From Triangularia verruculosa (taxonomy: Eukaryota > Ascomycota > Sordariomycetes > Sordariales > Podosporaceae): a stretch of 64,000 nucleotides of DNA. Within the stretch, counting starts at the first letter, position 1, and every line of letters begins with the position of its first letter. The notes under the pieces were generated by a model. The model was given only the letters and a program-made list of their open reading frames with translations, ran no database searches and had not been told where the DNA came from. This document shows positions 54,801-64,000 of the stretch, in pieces. The translations under genes were made by a program, and so were the position numbers. The stretch is taken from the NCBI GenBank assembly GCA_033296885.1, contig MU863898.1, forward strand, positions 1-64,000, read 5' to 3'.

Positions 54801-57629
54801 CAACAGAACGGCCGTATAGCCAGCTTGGAGTACTGAATTTTCTACCTCTGTCACACGCACACAGAAAGCAAGAACAAGGACATGGATTTTCTACTTTATG
54901 TCCAGTTTCTGAAGTCTCGTGTTCGGGGTTGCAGCAGAAGGGCAAAGGAAGAGCCTGGCACAATTCCGACTTTTTGTGGATGCGTCACATTGCCATGCGC
55001 TTGCGTGGAAGAACCTCAAGTCAAGCGATCTCCCAGAACTCCGAGGTCTTCTAGTGTTCCGATCCAGCATCGCATTTTCATGTCATTACCGTCTGCGGGT
55101 AGCCGACAGTTCACGTTATCTCGGTCTATCCCTCGATCCTGCAGCAATGCGACAACTTCATATAAAGCTGGGTCACAGCTTCTCCTTGTGCCATGTGTAG
55201 CCTTACGCCCGTATTAGCACAAGGTGTCGAACAGGAGATGGGAGAAGCATGGGGTGAACAGGAGAGTGAGGAGGGATAAAGCAGAAGGTGAAACACAGTG
55301 TTGATTTCGGATGCAACGCCCCGAACTTGAGCCTGGTCGGCTGCCAGATCTTAGACATTCCTAGTGAGGTGGGGCAAGAGATACGGTGGAGTGCCTGAAG
55401 AGGGCGTGTCTCTTGTTTGCCAGAGACACGTTTTTCAGCGTGCTATAGAGATCAATTAGCGTTCTTTTAGCTGTGCCTGAAAGCCGTTGAGATGACGGCA
55501 TTCTGCCCCCTAGGTGCCCAAGGCGGCCTGCCTCCACCCCTATCAAAAGGACCCCGGGACCCTTCTTCTGGTGGCCTCTGATTCCACGGTATAAGCATAA
55601 CCAGATTTCTGGGAACGTACACACTAGATGGGGTGTGCAAGATGCTGCCGCCTTCCGCGGCTTTGTCTTCCCTGACGCAGACGCCCGTGATGATCAGAGG
55701 CTGAAGACCAAAGAGAGGGCTTTCTTGGCCGGCAAATGGCAGACACGTCGCTGCAAACGCCCTTCGCCGTAGTTTGGGAAATTGGGCCAGGCGGTCTGGC
55801 TACCTAACCTGTTTGTGCATCTTGAACCATGCGAGCAACTGGGTCTTCGGGAGCAAATAACACACGGTTTCTTCCGTTCCCAGATTTTGTGGAACAAGTT
55901 CGTCAGTAGGTACCTAACATCGGATTCAACACTGGGCAACGATATCGCGGAGGACGGAGAATCGTCAGGCCGACTCTCATCTCCCACTGTCGGACCGCCA
56001 TGGAATGGTTGGTGAAAACACGGCCCTGCATCACTGCCCCTCCCGTGTCTTCTTCCTCCTTCCAACACTGCTAAATGCGGTACGGATTTGCTTCGGCGCC
56101 GAGCTCGTCCCTGCCAGCAGACAGAGGGGATCACGACAAAGTCAACCCACTGGCCAGCATGCCACAAAGTATATCTACACGTGAACCCGGCTCGTGGTTG
56201 GCTGAGCTGGACGTTGACCTTTCTCCCCCAGACCCCGGCTCCCTGTTCCCAGCCCCCTTCTCACTCCGCTGGGGTGTGGCTATCCGAAGCCTTGACTGGG
56301 ATGTGCTGCCCAGATCGCCGACCAGGATGCAGTCCCGGTTCTTTTACAACACCACACCTCTTTAGGCCAGACTTTTCCCTCGCCCTCTTTCTCTCCCTCC
56401 AGCTCCATTACCTAATAGCCTACTGTTGTCATCGAGGCGAAAAGATCAAAGGCAAGAAACGGTTTGGTGGAGGGCCAAGGTACCTATCGCTGTCACGGTC
56501 TTTTCCGATCCGTTCCGTGAGGCGGTCTGAGTCGATCTCAACGGCGGCCCGCGTCAGACATGCCCACCGGCGCCGGGCACGGCACAGTCGGTATCTTTGC
56601 TTGATCCCTACCTAGTCCCCCAGGTGCCATCAATCGCATCTTGCATCCCGCCCAGATGACGGCCTTTTAGCGCCCTCGTCCAAGCAGCTCAACAGACCCA
56701 AGTGTCGACAGCCACCCGGCCTACCCCTGGAGGCACCTTGACACGTCTCTTCTGCCGCTCCGGTTTTCGTTGCTTCCTTTTTCTCCCCCTACCTGTGCCT
56801 CGCCCCGCCCCCATGCCCACACTAGGCAATGTCAGGTAGGTAGGTAGGTACCCAAGTGGACAGGGGCAGAGCGTCATCAGATGCCATTTTTTCTCCGCTG
56901 CCTTACCCCAGAGATAAAATGGTGTGCAGCGTGTTTTCAGCTCAACAAGGTGCAGCCGCCCCAACTCATCAGTGGAGGGGCCAGCATGCAACAAGTCACT
57001 GACCGCTTCGCGCGCGAGAAGAGCGCAAAAGTAGATGGGCAAAACAATACCTACCGTACCTTACCTATGCTACGTTTACCCTACTTACCTGATCTCCGAT
57101 ATCTGTGAACGGAGAGGGGAGAAAGGGGGGTTAAAGCGCGCAGTGGTTCGTGACCAAAGACGCGTCTGGCAGTCGACCGGCCTTGCTTGGCGATCTCTTG
57201 CCGATCATTTCTTCTTTGTATCCCGGATCGTTGAATTTTCTTTTCTGGCCAGGGGCCTTGGCACAATCCAGCTGCCCTCCCAAATCGGGGAGCCCTGTCT
57301 GTGTGATCTGTGATCTACCGGAGGATTTGCACGGGCTTGCAGGGTCGGGTTCTCACTTCGGCCCCATTTTGGGCCGGGCTTGGACGGCGATGTCGACCAG
57401 GGGGGTGGTTGATGGATCACCATGCCAAGGGGCTAGCAAGCTGCACTGCATCGTGAACTTCGGAGTTTGTTATGAGGCATCGTTACCTGTCAGCTGTCAG
57501 TCGAAAAGCCGTTTGCTCCCCCCTTTTTCTCGGCAAGGTGTGATGTTTGGTGGTCGCACACTGCGATGAATAGAACGCCCTCCCGGTGCTTGGACGTGTC
57601 CCGCTAGGTTTGGCCGAGCCTTGCCCTTT

Positions 57630-57655
57630 CCCTTGCCCTTGCCCTTGCCCTTGCC
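57630..57655. repeat. CCCTTG hexanucleotide run
   Basis: Four tandem CCCTTG units plus a partial one, non-coding. Related imperfect units precede it from about 57618. Confidence 0.9.
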
Positions 57656-58208
57656 GGTGACCTTGATGACGATCCCCTCAGCACGACGCCCCGGGATTGG
57701 AGCCAAGACTGGAGCGATGAAGCCAAGGAATTGCAGATTCAACCATTCTTCCCGCGATGAGACAGGCCCGTCTAGATTAGCCTGCTTTAACGGAGATTTC
57801 CACATCATTCCCCAGGCGCCATCCACGGCCCTGGGAGTCGGCTTCATGGGTGTGGTGATGCAATCCCTACCTACACTACCAAGTACCTATGTCGATCACC
57901 GTGTAATTATTGCGCGGCCAGTTTGAACTCGATGCGCCGAGCATGCCTGCGCGGGCACACATCTACAGAATGTCGACTCCGCCGTCAGCATGGAGATGAA
58001 CTCAGACCTCGTGATCCAAAACTGTCTCAACAGTCTCGCCCACCTTCTTCATCCGACAGGTAATCGCCTTCGTAAGGTACCTAGTCGGCTTTACTTCATT
58101 GGACCCTACCTGGGAGTCGAGCTCACCCAACCTAGGTCAGAAAAAAGCTAGGCCGCCAAGGCAGCGTGTCAAGATAGGTAGGTAGTTTTAACAGAAGAGA
58201 TCTGGTGC

Positions 58209-59940
58209 CTAGCCCTCCATGTCGGGCCCAACTTCACCCACTTTCTTGTATTCCTTTGCCACACTGCCCCCTCTATCGACACCCACGAACCACCGCCCTT
58301 CTTCACCCTGGAACCATCCGAATGAATAGCATCCATCATCTGCGCACAATCCCGACACCCTGCCTTCTTTGACATCCTGCAACAGACGCTCGCCTCGGCA
58401 CAGATAGATCATTTTGGAAATCAGAGTATCTGGCTTCCTTGGAGCAAAGACCCTTCGATAAAGCAAGGCATTGAGGAAAGCAACAAATGAGAGGATGGGG
58501 ACAATATATGAAAATATTTGCGCCAACAGGGCTGGTCCTAGCAAGCACCCAGGCGCAGGGGCATCCAGTCCTTGTTTTTTAACGATCGCCAAGGTGGAAT
58601 CCCAAAGAGGATTGATGAGCAAAATCATGAGCTGTAGGTTCAGGGATCCGCACAAGGCTGTCAAGCACGGCGTCGATCCAGCAGTGAGCTGAAGAAGTGT
58701 TGAGCCCGGCGTGAACTTTTGTCTAGAGAAATCAAACAAAGACATGACAGTGTTAGCCTACCTCAGGTACCTAGGTAGTAGTCCTCACGCACCTGATATG
58801 ATTCTGCGTCTCGTAGTTTCGAACTCGAGAATCTTTGGCTTGGCGTGTGGCTGTTAGGTGGGCGTATGGGAGAATTGCGCTAAGGCTGCTTTGTATCCCG
58901 GACCAAAAAGCCGTGTTGATCAACAGCAGCGCCGTAAATAGTAATCTCAAGGTGTCTGGATCAAAGTTCTCGGGAGGAAACCTGGGAAGAAGAGCGATGG
59001 GAAGATAAACTCCCACCACCATCACCTCCGCTGTCAATATGACAGCTGGAAAGAGGCTGAAAGGATGGGCGTCGAGACTTCGGTTTTGGATTACTATGGT
59101 TCTTTGAGTTGCTGCCATGGGTGGGTTCTGAAACGCGACCAGCTGTAAGCGATTCGTTTTGTACAGAAGCCGAAACCGACAGTGCTGAAGAGCTTCTCCG
59201 ACGGCTTTGCTGTCAGCGTGCGACGGAATATTCTTAACCAGGGCGAGGAATTCAGGGCTGTCGCAAAGTAGCCGACTTAGATCCTCGACGGAGGATATCT
59301 CGGAAAAGAGTCCCGACCTCCGCCTCTGCATAACGGCAAGACCAAAACCGCAGATGGCAGAAATGACGCATAGCGCCTCGAGAGCACGGCACCATGGCTC
59401 ATTAGGGAGCACGGTGACTGTGGCATTGCTGTACGTCCGCGGCCAATCCAAGGTCCAAGACAGTCGAGTACATAGTGGCGCCAGCGTAAAAGTAGAGATG
59501 TAACCAACGGATGCGAGAAACACGGTCCAGTGATGGGCCATGGCCGACGTCACGGGAACCCAGAAGGTTATTGTATTTGTGTAACCCATGGAAAGCGAAT
59601 TCTCAAGACTCGCACCATCGGGCAGCGACAACTGGTAGAATGGCTCCAGCTGGCAAATTCTTGCAAAGACAGCCTCCCAAAGTAGGCCGTCAACAAGGAA
59701 AAAGGCCATGGCTGGGTACTGCCAGGCTGCATAGGAGGAAGAATCGGAGGTATCAAATTCTAAGGGCGTCGACCTGGACTTCTGGAGCAACACCTCCAAC
59801 ACAATAAGTGGAACAAGTTGAAGGACTGCTAGTATGCCGATTGTTAGGGGCCAGACCGAGACCGGCTTCCAGGTGGCCGCAGAACGAGTGTCATCGTCCT
59901 GACCCTCGGCATGATCATGATGCTGTAAAGTATCTGCCAT
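58209..59940 (-). CDS. Multipass membrane protein, possibly DUF3433-like
   Basis: Exons 58793-59940 and 58209-58722 join over a 70-bp intron (phase 2, giving an Arg at the junction) to yield 553 residues from MADTLQHHDH. An in-frame Met 18 codons upstream (59994) is an alternative start. About eight to ten hydrophobic segments are spread in two halves, the first starting VWPLTIGILAVLQLVPLIVLEVLL. A soluble central block (SSVEDLSRLLCDSPEFLALVK) lies between them, and a hydrophilic C-terminus follows the last helix. The arrangement resembles fungal DUF3433-type membrane proteins, but I cannot confirm this without a profile search. Function unknown. Divergent from the kinase gene. Confidence 0.72.
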
Positions 59941-60662
59941 TGATTCAACTATTAGATACGAATAACAAGTGGTCGGATAGGGCAGCATGGACAAAAGTCT
60001 CTTTACTTGCCCATGTCTGCTATTTCTTTGCAGTTCTTCTGTTCCATTTCAACCATCATAAATGCCTCTTTGCTGGATCAAGGTTGTGTATATGGAATTG
60101 TGGCAGCTCCTGTGATTACACGAGAAGGTAAAGTGACAAGAGAAAACTCTTCGGAAGCTGATCAAGTGAATATTTCAAAAAACCTGAAGACTCCCGTCTT
60201 CATAAAAGGCTCGAACCCCGCTTCGAATGATGCCTCATCAGTTCCAAGTACGCCTTGAGCCAGCCACCATTTTCAGCTTTGGTGCATGCCCAGAAACCCC
60301 CTTCGGCCTTCACCAATCAAAACTTATCACCTGCTTTTGCTCAACACCATCACTTTCTGGCATAGGTACCTTAGGTATATGGATGGAATTATGCGATCTT
60401 GAAAAAACCAAGCGACCACGCGAGTTCCAAGCTAGGAATATTGCATGAGACCAAAGCTACAGCCCGTAGGCTATTACAAAAGCTGTATTTGGACAGAAAA
60501 AAACCAAAGTACCTACGGTACGTGGGTACCTACCGTAACTGCGCTATCTTACCCTAGTGAGATCCCACGAACGATAAAAGAGTGCTTCGAATGAGTAGCT
60601 CCTATTCATCGTAATCACTCCTTGCCATCACCCCAAGCGGAAAAACCGACTCGAGCGAGGGC
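59941..60662. promoter_or_regulatory. Divergent promoter region, membrane protein and kinase
   Basis: 722 bp between divergent starts (668 bp if the earlier Met is used). It contains AGGTACCTTAGGT at about 60363 and the inverted pair ACCTACGGTACGTGGGTACCTACC near 60512-60535. No gene seen. Confidence 0.45.
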
Positions 60663-63419
60663 ATGGCGGTTCGGGGCGGACATACAACGGCCCCACGGCT
60701 AGGAAACCTTCAGCGACGAACGGAAAACGGAGACAAACACCAGGTCGCAACCTCGATGAATCTCTCCCGTCGTCCTCTCCAAAGGACTGTAAAACCTCTC
60801 CGTGGTATAGCGCCAAGACGGAAATGCAGCAGTTCACACTCGGGACGTTGCCGAGAAACCCAACGACAGCGACAAATCGAATCACCAAAAGTGAGCACGT
60901 TGTCCAGTTGTAATCGACAAGAAATGGAGCAACCCCAAGCTCTCAGCTCTTCGACCGTCCCTCGTGTCCACGGCCGGAGTCAACCAACACCAGCCGTAAC
61001 GGGATCCCGTACCCGGTCCTCGACCAAACTTCGCGCGATAGACGATGCAACTGAGATGCAAGCGGCGGTGTCTAGGGACTGCGTCTCTGCCGGACTGAGC
61101 TTGCCGCCATACACGTTACAAGAGCTGATTGGAAAGGGTTCTTTCGGTAGGGTGTACAAAGCGTCGAGCTTGACCCCAACGACGTGTGGTGGCAGTGGGA
61201 ATAAACTGGTAGCCATCAAAATCATCAACATTGACCATGCTGATCTGAGCTTGAGTCATTCCTCCGACCATCGGCATCCCGGCAAAGGGGACGGGGGCAC
61301 ATTTGCCGAGATCCTCAAGGAAGTCAACACGGTCAAGAAACTATCAGAAAAGGGCGCAAAAAATATCAACTCCATTCTCGACACACTCCTGATCGGTCAT
61401 CAGATGTGGCTAGTCACCGAGTACTGCGCTGGAGGCAGTGTGTCGACACTCACGCGGCCGACGGGAAGGCTTCCAGAGCGATACATCAAGCCCATACTGA
61501 GAGAGGTCGCCGAAGCCTTATTTTGGGTCCACTCCCACGGCGTGATACATCGTGATGTCAAGTGCGCCAACGTCCTGGTCTCCGAGGAGGGCAGGGTGCA
61601 ACTGTGCGATTTTGGGGTTGCTGGGTTGGTCAAGGGAAGGTTCGACAAGAGGAAGACCGTGACGGGGACGCTCCAGTGGATGGCGCCCGAGTTGTTTGAC
61701 AAGACGGTTGAGTATGGGAAGGAGGTTGATGTTTGGGCTTTCGGGAGCATGGCAATCGAAGCTGCCACGGGGATGCCGCCGAATGCTACTTTGAGCTTGG
61801 GTGTGGACTTGGAGAAGTTTGGGCGGTACTTGAGAGAATCTACTCCGCGACTGGAAGGAGAGTTTTCTGCAGGGCTCAAGGATTTGGTCGCGCTTTGCCT
61901 CATACCCGACCCGGCGAACAGACCGGGGATTGACGGCATCCGGAGACACAGGTACATCTTTGGAACTGAAACAGAAAGCCCCACTGGTGTCCTGTCAGAT
62001 CTCGTTGCCAGCTTCAAAGAATGGGAGGCTCAAGGTGGAGATCGAAAGTCTTTGTTTTCCTCTGGCGGCGCCCAAGGCTTGCTTGACTGCCTAGATCGAA
62101 GCCGACAAGAGCAGGATGATGGCTGGAACTATGGCACCATGGATGAGGCATTTTGCCCTTCTCCAGGTGATTTTTCCAACATCAAGGCCGTGAGCAACAC
62201 TGAAAATGCAAAAGAGCAACGGCGTCGCCATATTCCCCGGAAACCGGTTCCTCGTCGGGACTCGAAGCCTGTACCACTGGAGAAAGCCTTCGACCCCAAC
62301 ACCATCTCCAGTTACCATACCAACGCGCAAAACTTTTACCGCGCGACGTCTATTCCTGACCTCAGAAACTCTTGTCTGACCGAAGACGAGGATGATGAAG
62401 GCACCATTCGTGAATTGTCTCCAACCAAACCCGCCTCAGCGTCGACAGGAGCAACGTCCCAAACTTCAGATACCATCCGACCCAAAGGAAGGCCCCCTGG
62501 GAAGGAAAAGAATGTTACTTTCCAGATCGGCAGAACGCAGGATTGGACCTTTCCCAACATGAGCACAGTCATTTCTTCTCCCACTGGGAGCGTTCATTCT
62601 GACCCCGGCACCGGCACGGCCCCTCCATCTCCCGTTCAAGCCATTGCAAGTCCGGAAAGAACGATTCTAAATGCCCACGCAAAATCGATTAGCACTCGCA
62701 CCTCACTAGCTAGTCTGATCGACATTGACGCCGGGCTCATGCCAATCACCGTACCCATGGGCCTGGCCGGTCCAGAGCATTCGATCGTGTCCGTCAGCGG
62801 CGGGTTAGCCCCTACCACCATCCCAACAGAGGACTTCATCTCCCCCATGACGCTGGAGCCAGTAATGAACCCGATGGACTCCATCATAATGTCCGGTCTG
62901 GAGCCGGAGCCAATTGCAAAAGCCTTTCCGGATTTGCAGCATGAGGAGAAAGTGGCCACACACAAGCCAAGAGAACCGTCACTGTACATTCCCATCGATC
63001 ATGTGCAGCATTTATGTAAAGTGGAAGAGGTGATAGGGCCTGAGTCCGAGATGATTCATCACTGTAAGCCCAGCGAGCCAAGTCTGTATATACCCACATT
63101 GGGGATCATCATGGACAGCAGCGCAGGAAATGGACTGGACAGCCCAACGATCCCACAAATCGTTGTGGATGAAAGTGGCGAAGGCCCTATAAAGTCGTGC
63201 CGGAACCGAGGGAGTGTAGGGAGCCGGAATAAGGATGTGGCCAGAAGAATGCCCCCTGCAGTGCCGAGACCGCCAGAGGAAGATGTTGTGTTGGGAAACG
63301 GAGGAAGGGAGGCATTAAGGGAGGAGATGGAGAGGTTGATTGGGTCTATGTGGGAACATTTGGAGTTCACAGAAGAGGTTGTTGAGAACTTGGTACCCAT
63401 CGGGGAAGACACTGGCTAG
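60663..63419 (+). CDS. Ste20/GCK-family Ser/Thr kinase, Sid1/SepL-like
   Basis: A single exon of 918 residues. The kinase domain spans about 150-415: Gly-rich loop IGKGSFGRV (156-164), Lys186 in VAIKI, Glu220 in the C helix, HRDVKCANV with Asp298, DFG at Asp316, TVTGTLQWMAPE activation segment and APE end at 341-343. Sequence features (WVHSHGVIHRDVKCAN, GTLQWMAPELFDKTVEYGKEVDVWAFG) resemble the germinal-centre kinases of the septation initiation network (Sid1, SepL). Two extra low-complexity insertions occur in the N-lobe. The 500-residue tail is disordered, with basic RRHIPRKPVPRRDSKPVP and two EPSLYIP motifs. The start is uncertain: residues 1-87 are Arg-rich and a later Met (residue 88, 60924) is possible. 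Confidence 0.85.
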   Translation: MAVRGGHTTAPRLGNLQRRTENGDKHQVATSMNLSRRPLQRTVKPLRGIAPRRKCSSSHSGRCRETQRQRQIESPKVSTLSSCNRQEMEQPQALSSSTVPRVHGRSQPTPAVTGSRTRSSTKLRAIDDATEMQAAVSRDCVSAGLSLPPYTLQELIGKGSFGRVYKASSLTPTTCGGSGNKLVAIKIINIDHADLSLSHSSDHRHPGKGDGGTFAEILKEVNTVKKLSEKGAKNINSILDTLLIGHQMWLVTEYCAGGSVSTLTRPTGRLPERYIKPILREVAEALFWVHSHGVIHRDVKCANVLVSEEGRVQLCDFGVAGLVKGRFDKRKTVTGTLQWMAPELFDKTVEYGKEVDVWAFGSMAIEAATGMPPNATLSLGVDLEKFGRYLRESTPRLEGEFSAGLKDLVALCLIPDPANRPGIDGIRRHRYIFGTETESPTGVLSDLVASFKEWEAQGGDRKSLFSSGGAQGLLDCLDRSRQEQDDGWNYGTMDEAFCPSPGDFSNIKAVSNTENAKEQRRRHIPRKPVPRRDSKPVPLEKAFDPNTISSYHTNAQNFYRATSIPDLRNSCLTEDEDDEGTIRELSPTKPASASTGATSQTSDTIRPKGRPPGKEKNVTFQIGRTQDWTFPNMSTVISSPTGSVHSDPGTGTAPPSPVQAIASPERTILNAHAKSISTRTSLASLIDIDAGLMPITVPMGLAGPEHSIVSVSGGLAPTTIPTEDFISPMTLEPVMNPMDSIIMSGLEPEPIAKAFPDLQHEEKVATHKPREPSLYIPIDHVQHLCKVEEVIGPESEMIHHCKPSEPSLYIPTLGIIMDSSAGNGLDSPTIPQIVVDESGEGPIKSCRNRGSVGSRNKDVARRMPPAVPRPPEEDVVLGNGGREALREEMERLIGSMWEHLEFTEEVVENLVPIGEDTG

Positions 63420-64000
63420 AGGACCGGCAGTGGCATCTGAGAGATGAGCATGGAAATGTTGATAGCTTGAGAATCGATCAATTTCGAGCCGGATGGTTTC
63501 TGTGGAAGCGTGGCTCCTCTCTTATATAGGTACAGGCCGAGTTTTGTTGGATGATCCCCCACTCTACCGCCTGTCTACAGGCTGAGCCCAGACTTGAAAC
63601 AGCAAACCACGTTCGATAAATCATCATCAATGCAAACCTAAAGCTGGTATTTTCTTCTACCTGGCGCCCATACAAGTATGTCTCTTCATCTGACATAAAC
63701 CTTTGAGTGTCCACAGTTGGGATATCAGCGGATACATTTGCGTACGGTTTCACCAAGCTGATCACTGAACTACCTGACGCAGACCATGATAAAAGCAACA
63801 ATAGGTGTAACTTTTCAGATCTGTTTGAATAGCGCGAGAGAAACCCTAACCCGACTGACCGTGTCCAACCCCTTGAGCCCTTGAGCCCCCGAGTCCCTGA
63901 CCGCGCTTTGCAGCATGCCAAGTCACAGCCAAGCCGATTACGCAGCATCTAGCTGGCGGCGAATGAAAGTTAGGGCCTGCTGTCCGTATTTGTTGACATA
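63420..64000. other. Gene-free right edge of window
   Basis: 581 bp past the kinase stop. It contains a telo-box-like AAACCCTAACCC at about 63841-63852 and repeated CCCTTGAGCC words near 63872-63890. The start of a further gene beyond the edge cannot be excluded. Confidence 0.45.

Larger units (their letters stand above)
50129..58208. promoter_or_regulatory. 8-kb gene-free upstream region and likely leader of medA
   Basis: No frame in this 8.1-kb stretch has domain, signal peptide or splice support on either strand. It lies 5' of medA and 3' of the 58209 gene, so it most likely contains the medA promoter and a long 5' leader. A possible 5' UTR intron on the minus strand could run from a GTAAG donor at 50342 to a CAG acceptor at 50134, five bases before the start codon. 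Short repeats occur: TGG run at 51798-51815, A run at 51564-51574, CCCTTG run at 57630-57655, and several TAGGTACCTA-type palindromes. Confidence 0.5.

Noticed and set aside
60205..60235. tRNA B-box-like GGGTTCGAGCC on the minus strand
   Set aside because: No T-stem pairing, no A box at the right distance and no acceptor stem, so not a tRNA.

Overview
The window is nuclear DNA of a filamentous ascomycete (Pezizomycotina, most likely a Sordariomycete). Genes carry short GT-AG introns (about 55-85 bp, with CTNAC-like branch sites). Typical mould families are present: a MedA/Acr1-type developmental regulator, a LaeA-like methyltransferase, a PTH11-like rhodopsin-fold membrane protein, a GH128 glucanase and a short tyrosinase. 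The left end is transposon DNA mutated by repeat-induced point mutation (RIP). I cannot name the species. All gene models are mine, read from the sequence, with splice sites chosen by frame, consensus and protein sense.

Layout. 1-6050: AT-rich, RIP-degraded retroelement DNA. It has almost no CpA or TpG, and a Ty3/gypsy RNase H plus integrase zinc-binding relic is still readable at its right end. 6051-6662: a non-RIPed, LTR-like unit with perfect 10-bp inverted ends. 6663-7853: decayed DNA. 7854-17000: accessory-flavoured genes (GH43 glycosidase, a Lys-Asn-repeat hypothetical protein, a DUF4360-like secreted protein, an ADP-ribosylglycohydrolase-like protein). 17377-31361: mostly core genes (SulP anion transporter with STAS domain, a one-pass membrane protein, the Rad26/ATRIP-type checkpoint protein, CDP-diacylglycerol synthase, a PQ-loop protein, peroxisomal 3-ketoacyl-CoA thiolase). 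31362-45674: secreted, metabolic and membrane proteins (GH128 glucanase, LaeA-like methyltransferase, aldehyde dehydrogenase, a very small secreted peptide, PTH11-like receptor, tyrosinase, MFS transporter, MARVEL-like protein). 47497-50128: medA/acr1. 50129-58208: about 8 kb with no credible gene, lying upstream of medA. 58209-63419: a multipass membrane protein divergent from a Ste20/GCK-type kinase.

How the genes relate. Most are independent housekeeping or regulatory genes. No polyketide synthase, NRPS or terpene backbone enzyme is present, so the LaeA-like methyltransferase and neighbouring aldehyde dehydrogenase do not make a classical secondary-metabolite cluster. Thiolase (peroxisomal beta-oxidation) and CDP-DAG synthase (phospholipid synthesis) both concern lipids but are not obviously co-regulated. 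Several pairs share divergent promoter regions: rad26/CDS1, thiolase/GH128, PTH11-like/tyrosinase, MFS/MARVEL and membrane protein/kinase.

No convincing tRNA, rRNA or CRISPR was found. The most notable observations are the strand-asymmetric RIP footprint, the unmutated LTR-like unit inside RIPed DNA, the long empty region upstream of medA together with its reconstructed split N-terminus, a peptide motif repeated with different codons in the kinase tail, a 42-residue secreted peptide, and a palindromic TAGGTACCTA-type motif scattered through intergenic DNA. I found no clear evidence of a wholly new biological system.
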